From assembly GCA_002420145.1 (NCBI GenBank), contig DIHL01000071.1:1-51669 (forward strand): DNA of 51,669 bases, written 5' to 3'. This document shows, piece after piece, positions 1-8,973 of this stretch; within the stretch, counting starts at the first letter, position 1; each line of letters starts with the position of its first letter. Position numbers and translations under genes: made by a program. The notes below the pieces were generated by a model. It saw nothing but the letters and a program-made list of their open reading frames with translations. It was not told the origin of the DNA and did not search any database. Origin of the DNA: Bacteroidetes bacterium UBA5697. Lineage in GTDB: Bacteria; Bacteroidota; Bacteroidia; B-17B0; Aurantibacillaceae.

Positions 1-278
1 CTCCTAAATTTAACGCGTTGATAAAGATGTATTATATTGTCGCTACCATTTATATAGAAGGTGACGTTTTTTAGACTGCATAATTCATCTATAACAATGC
101 TATTATTATTCCCAGTGATATTAAATGTACAATCTATTAGGCTAGCACTTTCATTGTATTTAATAATATTATTATTCCCTTTTATATATTTTTTATAATG
201 GAATCTCTGATTCTTGTTACGGAAATTTAAAAATAAAATTTTTTTTAAAATATTTTTTATTTTAGATTTCACGTGCAT
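1..278 (-). CDS. Partial acyltransferase-like protein, N-terminal part only
   Basis: An open frame runs from an ATG at 278 to the left window edge (92 complete codons) with no stop. The start of the protein is basic and hydrophobic, followed by a segment rich in GNNNxI and LxNVTFxINGSxNxI patterns. Such short beta-strand repeats with Asn turns are typical of the N-terminal part of left-handed beta-helix acetyl/acyltransferases found in Bacteroidota polysaccharide clusters; that is family knowledge, and the hexapeptide core lies outside the window. An in-frame TAG lies two codons upstream of the ATG, so the start is fixed. Its first 17 bases overlap the end of a GT2-like fragment. The neighbours (epimerase, glycosyltransferase, other acyltransferases) support a role in glycan modification. 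Confidence 0.55.
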   Translation of the reverse strand, partial: MHVKSKIKNILKKILFLNFRNKNQRFHYKKYIKGNNNIIKYNESASLIDCTFNITGNNNSIVIDELCSLKNVTFYINGSDNIIHLYQRVKFR

Positions 279-384
279 ACAATACTAAATTACTTTTAAA
301 ATTTGTATAAGTTTGATTAATAATACGTTCAATAGTTACTTGTAATCCTGATTTATTATAATTTATTATAATAGAAAACTTCAT
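262..384 (-). pseudogene. Remnant of a family 2 glycosyltransferase (N-terminal 40 codons)
   Basis: A 40-codon frame starts at an ATG at 384, just after the epimerase gene ends, and stops at 262-264. Its start reads MKFSIIINYN, then about ten residues on IERIINQTYTNF. This matches the first beta strand, first helix and the xxNQTYxNFE signature at the start of GT-A family 2 glycosyltransferases. The DDGS/DxD part that should follow is absent: the frame ends and another gene begins in a different frame. I read it as a deletion remnant of a 250-350 aa glycosyltransferase. It could still be translated as a short peptide. The identification rests on motif resemblance over 40 residues only. Confidence 0.45.
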
Positions 385-395
385 TTTAATCTTTA

Positions 396-1292
396 TTAAA
401 TCTCCAGTTTCATTAACCAATTATAATATTCCAATAAACCTTGCTCAATTTTATACTTAGGGGTAAATCCAAAAGATACTAATTTAGTTGTATCTGCTCT
501 CCAATTTATAGGATCTCCTTCTTTAGCATCTCCTGAAAACACAATTTCTTTATTAGGTATAAATGAGTTTGCTAACATGTTAGCGGCTTCATTAATGGTT
601 GTTTCAATGCCAGATGCAACATTTATTGTTTCACCTGTAAATAAACCTTTATTTATAATACAATCTACTGCGTTTACTAAGTCTGATATATAAATAAAAT
701 CTCGACTTTCACTGCCCGTCCCAAACAATCTAACAGTATTATTTGTTTTACTTTTTTGGAAAATATCCCAAAACAACTGCTTCTTTAAACCAGGACCATA
801 TGCCGAGAAAACCCTCAAGCTACATGTATGCAATTTAAAAAATCGATGATATTCTAATAATAATTTTTCGCTAAGCATTTTATGGTAACCATAAGGAGAT
901 AAAGGGCCTAAATCGGCATCCTCCTTAATAGGTAACTCTTTTGGGTTCCCATACACTGCTGCACTCGAAAAGTTTATAAACTTACAGTTAGGCGAATTAG
1001 TTTTTATTGCACCTAATAAATTGATGACCAAAGAAACATTCAATTCAAAATCTTTTTCAGGAAATTCATATGAATAGCCTACGTTTGCTGAACCAGCTGC
1101 ATTTATACATACGTCAAACTTATATTTTTTGAACAATCCTGAGAAATCAAACTGAATACTGTCGATTTTATAATAATTTTCTTCGTCAGAATCCGTAACA
1201 TCACATCCAACCACTAAGTGATTTAAATCATTAAAATATTTACTACAGTGTGAGCCAACAAAACCTTTTGACCCAATAATTAATATTATCAT
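396..1292 (-). CDS. NAD(P)-dependent sugar epimerase/dehydratase (extended SDR)
   Basis: 298 residues, normal for an extended short-chain dehydrogenase. The N-terminal Rossmann motif is GSKGFVGSH (GxxGxxG, residues 8-14). The active-site Ser lies in NFSSAAVYG and the catalytic pair in YGYHK (YxxxK). The C-terminal half carries a GTGSESRDFIYISD segment typical of sugar-nucleotide epimerases, which act on UDP-, GDP- or dTDP-sugars. It probably makes a nucleotide sugar for the surrounding glycan cluster in the cytoplasm; substrate and product cannot be told from sequence. The start lies 3 bp after the stop of the upstream GT4 gene, so the two are likely co-transcribed. Confidence 0.85.
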   Translation of the reverse strand: MIILIIGSKGFVGSHCSKYFNDLNHLVVGCDVTDSDEENYYKIDSIQFDFSGLFKKYKFDVCINAAGSANVGYSYEFPEKDFELNVSLVINLLGAIKTNSPNCKFINFSSAAVYGNPKELPIKEDADLGPLSPYGYHKMLSEKLLLEYHRFFKLHTCSLRVFSAYGPGLKKQLFWDIFQKSKTNNTVRLFGTGSESRDFIYISDLVNAVDCIINKGLFTGETINVASGIETTINEAANMLANSFIPNKEIVFSGDAKEGDPINWRADTTKLVSFGFTPKYKIEQGLLEYYNWLMKLEI

Positions 1293-1295
1293 AAA

Positions 1296-2429
1296 CTACT
1301 CAATGGCTCTTAAAAAATCTTTTGCAAATTTTTTAATATTAGTACTGTAATTATTGTAACTGTTATCTATCTCCATTTGTTGTTGTTTAATAATTTTATC
1401 TGCTAAATCAACTGGATTTAATGGATCAAAAAAAACACAATTTTCTTTCGATTGTTCCATGTGTACATCTATATTTGAAGCAATTATATATTGGTTCATT
1501 GCCTTGCTATCCTCTACAACTGTACTCCATCCCTCAAATAATGATGGTTGTATGACAGCCTCGGCATTATTCATTAATTGCAATTGATCTAATCTATCAA
1601 TAAATCCTAAAAACATAATCTGCTCCGACAAATTATTTTGTTGAACATAATTTTTTAATTCATCCGTGTATGCTGGGTGTCTAAAATCATACTCTTTCCC
1701 AGTAAATATTAATAAAATTTTGTGCCCGCTTTCTTTTAATATTTTAATCGCATCAACAACTACCTTGTGATTTTTGTGTTTCCAAAACTGATTCGGTGAA
1801 ATATAATAGTTACCTTGTATGTTATATTTTTTTTTCAAATTTTCTACATCCAATTTGTTATAAGTTGGATGAGTTACAGCAAAATTTACAACATAAGTTT
1901 TACATTTATTTTTCGGATAAAATTTTTCAAAATCCTTTTTAGCAGCATTACTACTTAAAACCAGTTTACTGTTAGATGATGCTATTTGCAACTGGCCAGT
2001 TTTTCTTTTTTTCACTTCATCTACATCAAAAAAATCGGGGTAATAATGTTCCTGGAAATCGGGTATCCAAAAAACCTTATTAGGTATATTTATAAACTTT
2101 TCATTAAATGAAGCTGGGAAAACAACGTCCAATTGCTTTTTACTAAATTTCTTTTTGATGTTTTTTTTTGTAAAGTTGGGAAATAATCTAAATAGTACTT
2201 TTTCAAAAAAATTATACGGTATGTACAAACTTAAAAAGCTCACGTATGGATACCCTGTGTTTTTTACAACTTCTGCATCCTCTGGTTTCCATGAAATAAT
2301 AACAACTTCAGGCCTTTCTTTGTCATCTAAACTTAAAAAAGAACTCACTAAATTTAAAATATAGTAACTCCCCCCTATCCAGTTTTCATTATGCGAAAAT
2401 AAAATACCTATCTTTTTTCTTTTAATCAT
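1296..2429 (-). CDS. GT4-family glycosyltransferase (GT-B fold)
   Basis: 377 residues. The N-terminal domain starts with KIGILFSHNENWIGGSYYIL, the Gly-rich acceptor-side loop of GT-B enzymes. The C-terminal nucleotide-sugar domain has an ISPNQFWKHKNH segment and PSLFEGWSTVVEDSKAM near residue 300. In the classical EX7E motif the second Glu would align with Asp here and an extra Glu sits one position earlier; this EGWSTVVE variant is common in bacterial GT4 proteins. It likely transfers a sugar during repeat-unit or chain assembly at the inner membrane. Its ATG overlaps the upstream methyltransferase stop as ATGA, suggesting translational coupling. Donor and acceptor are unknown. Confidence 0.85.
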   Translation of the reverse strand: MIKRKKIGILFSHNENWIGGSYYILNLVSSFLSLDDKERPEVVIISWKPEDAEVVKNTGYPYVSFLSLYIPYNFFEKVLFRLFPNFTKKNIKKKFSKKQLDVVFPASFNEKFINIPNKVFWIPDFQEHYYPDFFDVDEVKKRKTGQLQIASSNSKLVLSSNAAKKDFEKFYPKNKCKTYVVNFAVTHPTYNKLDVENLKKKYNIQGNYYISPNQFWKHKNHKVVVDAIKILKESGHKILLIFTGKEYDFRHPAYTDELKNYVQQNNLSEQIMFLGFIDRLDQLQLMNNAEAVIQPSLFEGWSTVVEDSKAMNQYIIASNIDVHMEQSKENCVFFDPLNPVDLADKIIKQQQMEIDNSYNNYSTNIKKFAKDFLRAIE

Positions 2430-3313
2430 TTCTTTATCGCTAGATAGGTATACATTCTTCCCGGAATAGATTCTTCATTAAACGGGTTATTTAGTTTCGA
2501 TTTAACTATTTTATCAACGATAGTTTTAACGAACGATAGTTTATATAGTAACCCTATTTTTTTCTGAGCTATTGACTGAACTAATAGTTCGAACTCTTTT
2601 TCTTTAATTTTTTTTTCTGCTGATGTTAATGGAAAAAAATTAATGACACTATCAAAATGTTTTAGTGTTAATTTCAAATCCAAACCAGCTTTATTTATAG
2701 CATTAGTATATTCGTTATTGGTAAATGCGTTTTCACCACCATAAAATTTTTGCAAAGGATGATTATCTAAAAACCACTTTTTATCAGTTTCGTTATAAAT
2801 AACATGGTCTCTAACTGTCATAAACAAACCTCCTGGTTTTAAAACTCTAGACGACTCTGCTACAAATTTATTCAAGTCATAGGCATGATGCATGCATTGC
2901 CTTGCAAATACAATATCGAACGAATTGTCTGGAAACTTTATTTCCTCAGCAAAAGCCTCGTAAATTTTAATATTATCTAGTTTATAATAGTTTTTTAACT
3001 TTCGAATAGCTCCAGCGCCAATAGTTTCGCTGGAATCTGGTTCAACTGTATCAACTTCATAAGCATTAATAGCAAAAGATATTGAACTGATTCCATTTCC
3101 ACTACCTATATCCAATAAAGTTTTTGCATTGGGTGCATATTGTTTAATCAATGCTAAAATTTCAACAAACTCTTCACTTTGCTTAAATTTTTCCACATTA
3201 ACTGGTAAATCTGCATCAAAATAGGCTTTATCAACTAACACAGCAAACTCTGGCTTTGTTCTTATAAACTCAATGGTTTCTTCCCAAGTCATTTTATCTT
3301 TCATTTTCTGCAA
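2426..3313 (-). CDS. Class I SAM-dependent methyltransferase
   Basis: About 290 residues with a Rossmann-fold methyltransferase domain. Motif I is LLDIGSGNGISSISFA (around residue 63), an acidic residue follows in VEPDSS, and motif IV/post-IV is FDIVFARQCMHHAYDLNKFV with the downstream VLKPGGLF signature. This matches the Methyltransf_11/25 group, which methylates small molecules, lipids or sugars. In this cluster a sugar or a chain end is a reasonable target, but that is inference. Three starts are possible: 3313, 3304 and 3292. The last sits one base behind the upstream stop (TAAAATG) and may be the true one. The C-terminus overlaps the GT4 start. Confidence 0.82.
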   Translation of the reverse strand: MQKMKDKMTWEETIEFIRTKPEFAVLVDKAYFDADLPVNVEKFKQSEEFVEILALIKQYAPNAKTLLDIGSGNGISSISFAINAYEVDTVEPDSSETIGAGAIRKLKNYYKLDNIKIYEAFAEEIKFPDNSFDIVFARQCMHHAYDLNKFVAESSRVLKPGGLFMTVRDHVIYNETDKKWFLDNHPLQKFYGGENAFTNNEYTNAINKAGLDLKLTLKHFDSVINFFPLTSAEKKIKEKEFELLVQSIAQKKIGLLYKLSFVKTIVDKIVKSKLNNPFNEESIPGRMYTYLAIKK

Positions 3314-3923
3314 TTACTCTTACTATTTGAGCGGGATTACCTGCAACGATTGTCCAATCTGGAACATCCTTAGAAACCACGCTACCAGAACCTACAATTG
3401 CACCTTCTCCAATTGTTACACCTTTTAGTATTGTACTATTAAATCCAATCCACGCCTTATCCTTTATAGTTACCTTAGCTCTTTTCACATTTGTCCAATC
3501 CTTAAAAGCTCCAATTTTATTTTCATCTAGCCCTCTTTTCCAATTAACAACATCATCTTTTCTCTCAGACCATTTTATAGAGTGGGAATTATTATCTACA
3601 ACTGTACAACCCCAAGAAAACATTACATCATTTCCAATCTCTATTTCTTCAATACAAATAAACATACCACCACCAATAAATGACCTATCTCCAATTGTAA
3701 TTTTTCCACTTTCAATTTCAAAAACATAAGTACCATTTACAACACTTTCACTTCCAATATATAAATACTTTTTTTCATTGATTTGTTTTCTAGTTATAAG
3801 ATTTAAATTTTTTATATCAGAAGTACCATGAAACTTTATTCTAGCATCATTAGCATTTTTTTTCACTTCAGTGTTATTAGAGGCAACCAGTCTTCTTAAT
3901 TTTTTTTTTATATAATTAATCAT
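3294..3923 (-). CDS. Hexapeptide-repeat (left-handed beta-helix) O-acyltransferase
   Basis: 209 residues. Hexapeptide repeats begin near residue 70 (ITIGDRSFIGGG, IEIGNDVMFSWG) and end with AWIGFNSTILKGVTIGEGAIVGSGSVVSKDVPDWTIVAGNPAQIV, the closing signature of the LacA/WbbJ/maltose-acetyltransferase family. A probable catalytic His is in VVDNNSHSI. These enzymes use acetyl-CoA or another acyl-CoA to O-acylate sugars. The neighbouring gene at 3969-4640 is a paralog with the same layout, so the glycan may be acylated at two positions. The C-terminal codons overlap the longest form of the methyltransferase frame by 20 bp. Confidence 0.85.
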   Translation of the reverse strand: MINYIKKKLRRLVASNNTEVKKNANDARIKFHGTSDIKNLNLITRKQINEKKYLYIGSESVVNGTYVFEIESGKITIGDRSFIGGGMFICIEEIEIGNDVMFSWGCTVVDNNSHSIKWSERKDDVVNWKRGLDENKIGAFKDWTNVKRAKVTIKDKAWIGFNSTILKGVTIGEGAIVGSGSVVSKDVPDWTIVAGNPAQIVRVIAENER

Positions 3924-3968
3924 ATTGTATTATTAATGTATTTATTGAAAATAAAATATTTTGTTATC

Positions 3969-4640
3969 TCAACTATTTATCAGTTCCAATTTTTTAATAA
4001 ATTTTGCTGGATTACCAGCAACCAGAGTATATTCAGCCACATCTTTTGTAACAACACTTCCAGCCGCTATTATTGCCCCTTGACCTATTTTAACACCTTT
4101 CAAAACTGAAACATTAAAACTTAACCAAGCATAGTCCTCAATCACAATTGAAGATGAAACAATATTGTTATTTTCCTTAGCGTGTCCATTATTAACCATG
4201 TTTCTAAAAGTCTCTGCTCTTTGCATATAATTTATTTCATGGGAATTTGTATCTATAATATTACAATTATGGCTAATCAATACATTATCACCAATCTTAA
4301 CTCCTTCAGCTGACCATATTCTTGTTCCTTCACCTACATAGGAATTATTTCCTATCTCAATTTTACCACCATGAGCAAATAATAACAACTCACCTCTTAT
4401 GTGAGTACCTTTTCCGATTTTAATAAAATTCTTATCATTCCTTAAGTTAAATACTTTTGACTCAGAATAAAACTTTGAATCTTGACCTAACTGCACCTGC
4501 TTATATATTGATTCAAGTGTCTTTTCGTTAAATTTTATTATAAGACGACCAATCCATTCCTGATCCATAAGTAGCCTAGACTTGTATTTTTGATACAAAT
4601 AGTTGAATATTTTATCTTTTAATGTTTTAAAATATGACAT
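3969..4640 (-). CDS. Hexapeptide-repeat O-acyltransferase, second copy
   Basis: 223 residues with the same architecture as the neighbour at 3294-3923: an N-terminal basic extension, hexapeptide turns (IEIGNNSYVGEGTRIWSAEG, VKIGDNVLISHNC), a likely catalytic His in IIDTNSHEINYMQR, and the closing GQGAIIAAGSVVTKDVAEYT-type strand with AGNPAKFI. The pair shares the order NSHxI, insert, AWxxFNxxxLKGVxIGxGAI, so they are homologous, though clearly diverged. Predicted role: cytoplasmic O-acetylation or acylation of a sugar in the glycan. It ends 45 bp before the next start. The specific acceptor is unknown. Confidence 0.85.
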   Translation of the reverse strand: MSYFKTLKDKIFNYLYQKYKSRLLMDQEWIGRLIIKFNEKTLESIYKQVQLGQDSKFYSESKVFNLRNDKNFIKIGKGTHIRGELLLFAHGGKIEIGNNSYVGEGTRIWSAEGVKIGDNVLISHNCNIIDTNSHEINYMQRAETFRNMVNNGHAKENNNIVSSSIVIEDYAWLSFNVSVLKGVKIGQGAIIAAGSVVTKDVAEYTLVAGNPAKFIKKLELINS

Positions 4641-4680
4641 AAAAACTTAGTATTATTTTTGTCAATTTAAGCCTACCATT

Positions 4681-5517
4681 TTAAATATATTTAAAATGAT
4701 CTAACATTTCGCTAGAAATTTCTTTGAATTTCTCTAATACTTCGTCCTTAACAACCACATCTTTTACATGATTTTTTGATTTGCCTTCCCTAACGAAGCT
4801 ACCTTCTCTTTTCCAATTTTGCTTGTTTTTTGCATTTATCCAGCTATAACCTTGCTCAATAAGCTTCATGTTTTCAAAAGATGAAGCTTCAATAACTTGT
4901 TGAATTTCTGCATCGCTTCGCTCTATATGTAAAAATTGACATAGTCTTTTAATTTCTTGCTCTTTCTGCGTAATAAAATCTTCATATTTTATAAATAATA
5001 TATCAGCCTTATAAGGATTATCTATCCATCTCTTAACATGATCTTTCCATGTACCAACAGAACAATTACCTCCATTTTCATACATCTCATTTATACAAAT
5101 ATTTTCTTCCCCCATATTTTTTCGCATATAGTAATAAGACCTAACTGCATCTCTTCCGTCTCTTACAACATAAATCACTTTTTTATACTGTTCATTTGGC
5201 AATTCATGTGACTTGAAATAATGAGGAATGTTTAATCTGTTAAAATACGGATTAGAATACACATCAGTTACGCATGTATTTACCAGTGAATAGGGCGCAT
5301 CTTTTCTCAGTCCATAAACAAGAAAAGCAATTGAAAACTGAAGCAGTGTATTTCCTGATTTTGGATAACCTGTTATAAAAACATCAGCATCTTCAAATTT
5401 TTTCATTTTTTGAAAACCAACAATTTCCAAAGACTGAATGTTTTTAGAAAAATTAAGCTCTTCGTTTGTTAGTACTTTAGTTCTAAGATATTTTTTGATT
5501 TTGTTTTTCATTATCAA
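4681..5517 (-). CDS. PAPS-dependent sulfotransferase
   Basis: 278 residues. The 5'-phosphosulfate-binding loop is FITGYPKSGNTLLQ (YPKSGNT, residues 51-57). The 3'-phosphate-binding region is VIYVVRDGRDAVRSYYY (residues 114-130), with the Arg and Ser expected in the Sulfotransfer_1 family. A later FIKYEDF segment and a basic C-terminal stretch (KNKQNWKREGS) also fit. It should move sulfate from PAPS to a hydroxyl or amine on a carbohydrate or lipid. CysN, CysD and CysC, which together make PAPS, are encoded just upstream in the same direction, with an ABC glycan exporter between. This strongly suggests that a surface glycan is sulfated. The start may be Met1 or Met3. Confidence 0.88.
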   Translation of the reverse strand: MIMKNKIKKYLRTKVLTNEELNFSKNIQSLEIVGFQKMKKFEDADVFITGYPKSGNTLLQFSIAFLVYGLRKDAPYSLVNTCVTDVYSNPYFNRLNIPHYFKSHELPNEQYKKVIYVVRDGRDAVRSYYYMRKNMGEENICINEMYENGGNCSVGTWKDHVKRWIDNPYKADILFIKYEDFITQKEQEIKRLCQFLHIERSDAEIQQVIEASSFENMKLIEQGYSWINAKNKQNWKREGSFVREGKSKNHVKDVVVKDEVLEKFKEISSEMLDHFKYI

Positions 5518-5538
5518 TTTAAATATTATGTTGTTTTT

Positions 5539-6804
5539 CTAATACAACACCTTTAATTCAGGGGCAAACCATCCTGGCATTTGACTGGCATAATTGCTGC
5601 TATTTTGTATTTTTTCAACTGAAAACATAGCTAAAATTTCGGGCTCCATTATAATTTTTACACCAGGCTGCCCAGCATTTAAACGCACTTTATATATCCC
5701 TGTATTAAAGATATTTTCAGGAATTATAAATTTAATTTGGTATTTCCCTATATCTTTAATTGCAGGTTCTATAAAATGTGAAGAATAAGAAAAAAGTACT
5801 TGATCATCATTTGACAGAATACCTAAAACGATTCTAAAATTTCTTAGTGGTTCTGTTATTTCATAAGCAAATTGTATTTCAATTTCATTTTCTGAATTAA
5901 ATGAATTTGAGTATTGATTTCTTTTTCTATCAAATAAATATAAGCACTTCGGAGCCATACCATTACTAGCACTTCTATCTAAATAATTTGTATGTTGTGA
6001 TACATTTTCAGTTCCTTCATTTATGTATAAGTCCACAATTTCATTTATTTCTCCAGCATGTTTTACACTACCTTGTGATAAAATGATACCTGTTTTACAT
6101 AACCTTCTAACAGCGCCCATATTATGACTCACAAACAAAACAGTTCTACCTTCTTTGGCAGACACGTCCTGCATTTTACCAATTGCTTTTGATTGAAACT
6201 CAGCATCACCAACCGCTAATACCTCATCTACTATTAAAATTTCAGGTTCTAAAAAAGCAGCCACCGCAAAACCTAAACGCACACGCATACCAGATGAAAA
6301 ACGTTTGATAGGAGTATCCACATACATGGCACAACCAGCAAAATCAATAATTTCATCAAATTTGGTTTTAATTTCGTGCTTACGCATTCCCATAATAGCA
6401 CCATTTAAAAAAATATTTTCACGCGCCGTCATCTCTGGATGCATACCTGTTCCCACTTCCAACAAGGCTGCAATACGTCCTTTTATTTTTATTTCTCCTG
6501 TTGTTGGAGATGTAATTTGCGAAAGAAGTTTTAATAATGTTGATTTTCCAGCTCCATTTTTGCCAATAATTCCTAATACATCTCCTTGCTTTACTTCAAA
6601 ATTTATATCCTTCAACGACCACACATAATCGCTTTCTGATTTTTGTGTTCTATCGTTCACTTGACCTACTAATGCAAAAGGATCTTCCTTTCCTCTTATT
6701 TTAGCAAGCCAACGATTCAAATCATGAGAAACCGTGCCGGTTCCAACTTCACCTAAACGATATAATTTTGAAAGATTTTCAACTTTTATGACAGTATTAC
6801 TCAT
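5539..6804 (-). CDS. wzt: ABC transporter ATP-binding protein for polysaccharide export (Wzt-like, with C-terminal binding domain)
   Basis: 421 residues. Walker A is GKNGAGKST (81-89), the ABC signature is SSGMRVRLGF (about 170-179), and Walker B is ILIVDEVLAVGD (about 189-200). After residue ~255 there is a beta-rich extension of about 165 residues resembling the Wzt C-terminal substrate-recognition domain, which in O-antigen systems recognises the finished chain end. A long insertion ahead of Walker A (about residues 22-60) is usual in Bacteroidota homologs. With the permease at 6831-7688 it forms the inner-membrane exporter that flips a completed glycan. The C-terminal domain suggests a specific chain-end modification; the nearby methyl-, acyl- and sulfotransferases are candidates. 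Confidence 0.9.
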   Translation of the reverse strand: MSNTVIKVENLSKLYRLGEVGTGTVSHDLNRWLAKIRGKEDPFALVGQVNDRTQKSESDYVWSLKDINFEVKQGDVLGIIGKNGAGKSTLLKLLSQITSPTTGEIKIKGRIAALLEVGTGMHPEMTARENIFLNGAIMGMRKHEIKTKFDEIIDFAGCAMYVDTPIKRFSSGMRVRLGFAVAAFLEPEILIVDEVLAVGDAEFQSKAIGKMQDVSAKEGRTVLFVSHNMGAVRRLCKTGIILSQGSVKHAGEINEIVDLYINEGTENVSQHTNYLDRSASNGMAPKCLYLFDRKRNQYSNSFNSENEIEIQFAYEITEPLRNFRIVLGILSNDDQVLFSYSSHFIEPAIKDIGKYQIKFIIPENIFNTGIYKVRLNAGQPGVKIIMEPEILAMFSVEKIQNSSNYASQMPGWFAPELKVLY

Positions 6805-6830
6805 TTTGTAAATTCTAGTTTTAATAAATA

Positions 6831-7688
6831 CTATACAGTATCCATAAATGTTTTTTCTGTTTTATTAAAAATTAAGATGCCTGAAATTAAAACAATCACC
6901 ATAAATATAAATGAATACAGTAATCCATACATATTAATTTCAGTCACACTAAAAAAAACAGATTTAAAGGTTTCGATAATATGCGTTAAAGGATTTAAAA
7001 AAAAGTAAAACTTATATTTTTCGGGAATAGTACTTAATGGATATATGATTGGAGTGGCATACATCACTAATTGAATTCCAAATTGTAATAAAAACTTCAA
7101 ATCCCTGTATTTGGTTGTTAATGCGCTAAAAATTAAGCCAAAACCTAAACCTAAACCTGCCATTAATAGTACCAAAAATGGAACTAAAATAATACTAATA
7201 CTAGGGTGAATAGTTTGAAAGAAAATAACGTAGACTAAATAAATAACAATAAATATGGTGAATTGTATAGCAAATTTTATTAACCCACTTATCACCTTAG
7301 ATAAAGGTGTAATTAATCGGGGAAAGTAAACTTTGCCAAACATATCTGCATTGTCGCCAAATGTGTTTGCTGTTTGATTTAAACATTCCGAAAAATAATT
7401 CCAAATTACTATGCCTGCTAAATAAAAAAGTGATGGAGGGACTCCATCTGTTGAAATATGAGTAACCTTAGTGAAAATAATAATAAAGGTGAGCATTTGA
7501 AAAATTGGCTGAACCACAAACCATATTGGTCCTAAAATAGTTTGCTTATATACGGTTACAATATCACGTTTTACAAACATCATTAATAGGTCTCTATATT
7601 TATAAAGCTCTATTAAATTAATATCTAATAAACTTTTTTTAGGGCGAATAATTAAATCCCACTCGCTCTTTTCAATTATTTTTTTCAT
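6831..7688 (-). CDS. wzm: ABC-2 type polysaccharide exporter permease (Wzm-like)
   Basis: 285 residues with a cytoplasmic N-terminus and about six hydrophobic segments, including VKRDIVTVYKQTILGPIWFV (the amphipathic lead-in typical of ABC-2 exporters), a long IQFTIFIVIYLVYVIFF span and a C-terminal GLLYSFIFMVIVLISGILIF span. The conserved permease elements LKFLLQFGIQLVMYATPIIYP and LNPLTHIIETFKSVFF are present. It is the membrane partner of the Wzt-like ATPase located 26 bp downstream in transcription order. Together they should export an undecaprenyl-linked glycan such as an O-antigen or capsule chain. Confidence 0.9.
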   Translation of the reverse strand: MKKIIEKSEWDLIIRPKKSLLDINLIELYKYRDLLMMFVKRDIVTVYKQTILGPIWFVVQPIFQMLTFIIIFTKVTHISTDGVPPSLFYLAGIVIWNYFSECLNQTANTFGDNADMFGKVYFPRLITPLSKVISGLIKFAIQFTIFIVIYLVYVIFFQTIHPSISIILVPFLVLLMAGLGLGFGLIFSALTTKYRDLKFLLQFGIQLVMYATPIIYPLSTIPEKYKFYFFLNPLTHIIETFKSVFFSVTEINMYGLLYSFIFMVIVLISGILIFNKTEKTFMDTV

Positions 7689-7707
7689 GAAATTTTATCA
7701 AAAACTA

Positions 7708-8973
7708 TTAAATAAACATTCCTGCCGCTACAGTTGAATTTGTACCTTCATCAATTAAAATAAAAGATCCAGTAGATCTATTTTTACGATAGGCATCTAC
7801 ATTTAAAGTAGCTGTAGATTTTAATTTTATACGAGCAATTTCATTCATACTAATGCCGGTATGGTTTTCTTCCCGCTCTAATGTATTAATATTTATTTTA
7901 TAGGTAATCTCTTTTATAACGGCACGTGCTTCTTTAGTAGTATGCTTAATTGCATATTTTGCTCCGTTATTCATTGGTGCATTTCCTAACCAGCAAATCA
8001 TAGCATCAAAATCCTGCTCAACATTAGGTTGATTGTTTTTACGTACTATCATATCGCCTCTGCTAATATCTACATCATCATTTAATTCGATAGTGATTGA
8101 TTGCGGAGCAAATGCTTCATTGGTTTCGCCTGAAGGCGTATGTATTGCTTTGATACTGGACTCCATGCCAGATGGTAACACCACAATATTATCATCTTTT
8201 CGAAGGATACCGCTTACTAAACGTCCTGCATAACCTCTAAAATCATGATACTTATCAGAATGAGGTCGAATAACTGTTTGTATTGGGAAACGTGTATCTA
8301 GATGATTAACATCATTTGCAACCTGAACATTTTCCAAAGTATAAAGCAAGGTGCCTCCTTGATACCAATCCATTTGTTCCGATCGATTTACCACATTATC
8401 GCCATGTAGAGCAGAAATAGGAATAAAATGAAAATCCTGTATATCTAATTTGGATGCAAAATCATTGTATTCATTTACAATACGATCAAATACTTCTTGT
8501 TTATAATCAACCAAATCCATTTTATTGATACATACAATAACATGTGGTATTTGTAGCAAAGATGCAATAAAACTATGTCGTCGAGTTTGCTCAATAACAC
8601 CTTTACGAGCATCAATTAAAATAATGGTAAGATTGGCTGTTGACGACCCTGTTACCATATTGCGAGTGTACTGAACATGACCAGGAGTATCTGCAATAAT
8701 GAATTTACGCTTAGGGGTCGAAAAATATCTATAAGCAACATCTATTGTAATGCCTTGCTCACGCTCATCTTTAAGACCATCCGTTAATAAAGACAAATCG
8801 ACATGCTCTAATCCTTTACGAGCACTCGTGTTTTTGATGGCCTGAAGTTGGTCTTCGAAAATACTTTTAGAGTCATACAATAAACGACCGATAAGTGTAC
8901 TCTTACCATCATCCACGCTTCCTGCAGTTGAAAAGCGCAATAAATCTCCTGTTAAATTTGCTATTGTTTCCAT
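7708..8973 (-). CDS. cysN: Sulfate adenylyltransferase subunit 1 (GTPase subunit)
   Basis: 421 residues. EF-Tu-like GTPase motifs are clear: G1 GSVDDGKST (17-25), G3 DTPGH, and G4 NKMD. A conserved EREQGITIDVAYRYF switch region precedes G3. This is the usual length for a free CysN without a fused APS kinase domain; the kinase is the separate cysC gene here. CysN drives GTP-dependent formation of adenosine 5'-phosphosulfate (APS) with CysD. The start overlaps the cysD stop by one base (TAATG). No APS or PAPS reductase (cysH), sulfite reductase or sulfate permease is visible nearby, so the set looks devoted to PAPS for sulfation rather than to sulfur assimilation. Confidence 0.95.
   Translation of the reverse strand: METIANLTGDLLRFSTAGSVDDGKSTLIGRLLYDSKSIFEDQLQAIKNTSARKGLEHVDLSLLTDGLKDEREQGITIDVAYRYFSTPKRKFIIADTPGHVQYTRNMVTGSSTANLTIILIDARKGVIEQTRRHSFIASLLQIPHVIVCINKMDLVDYKQEVFDRIVNEYNDFASKLDIQDFHFIPISALHGDNVVNRSEQMDWYQGGTLLYTLENVQVANDVNHLDTRFPIQTVIRPHSDKYHDFRGYAGRLVSGILRKDDNIVVLPSGMESSIKAIHTPSGETNEAFAPQSITIELNDDVDISRGDMIVRKNNQPNVEQDFDAMICWLGNAPMNNGAKYAIKHTTKEARAVIKEITYKININTLEREENHTGISMNEIARIKLKSTATLNVDAYRKNRSTGSFILIDEGTNSTVAAGMFI

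Noticed and set aside
4641..4680. Separate promoter for the acyltransferase at 3969-4640
   Set aside because: Only 40 bp of A/T-rich sequence with no TAnnTTTG match on the minus strand.
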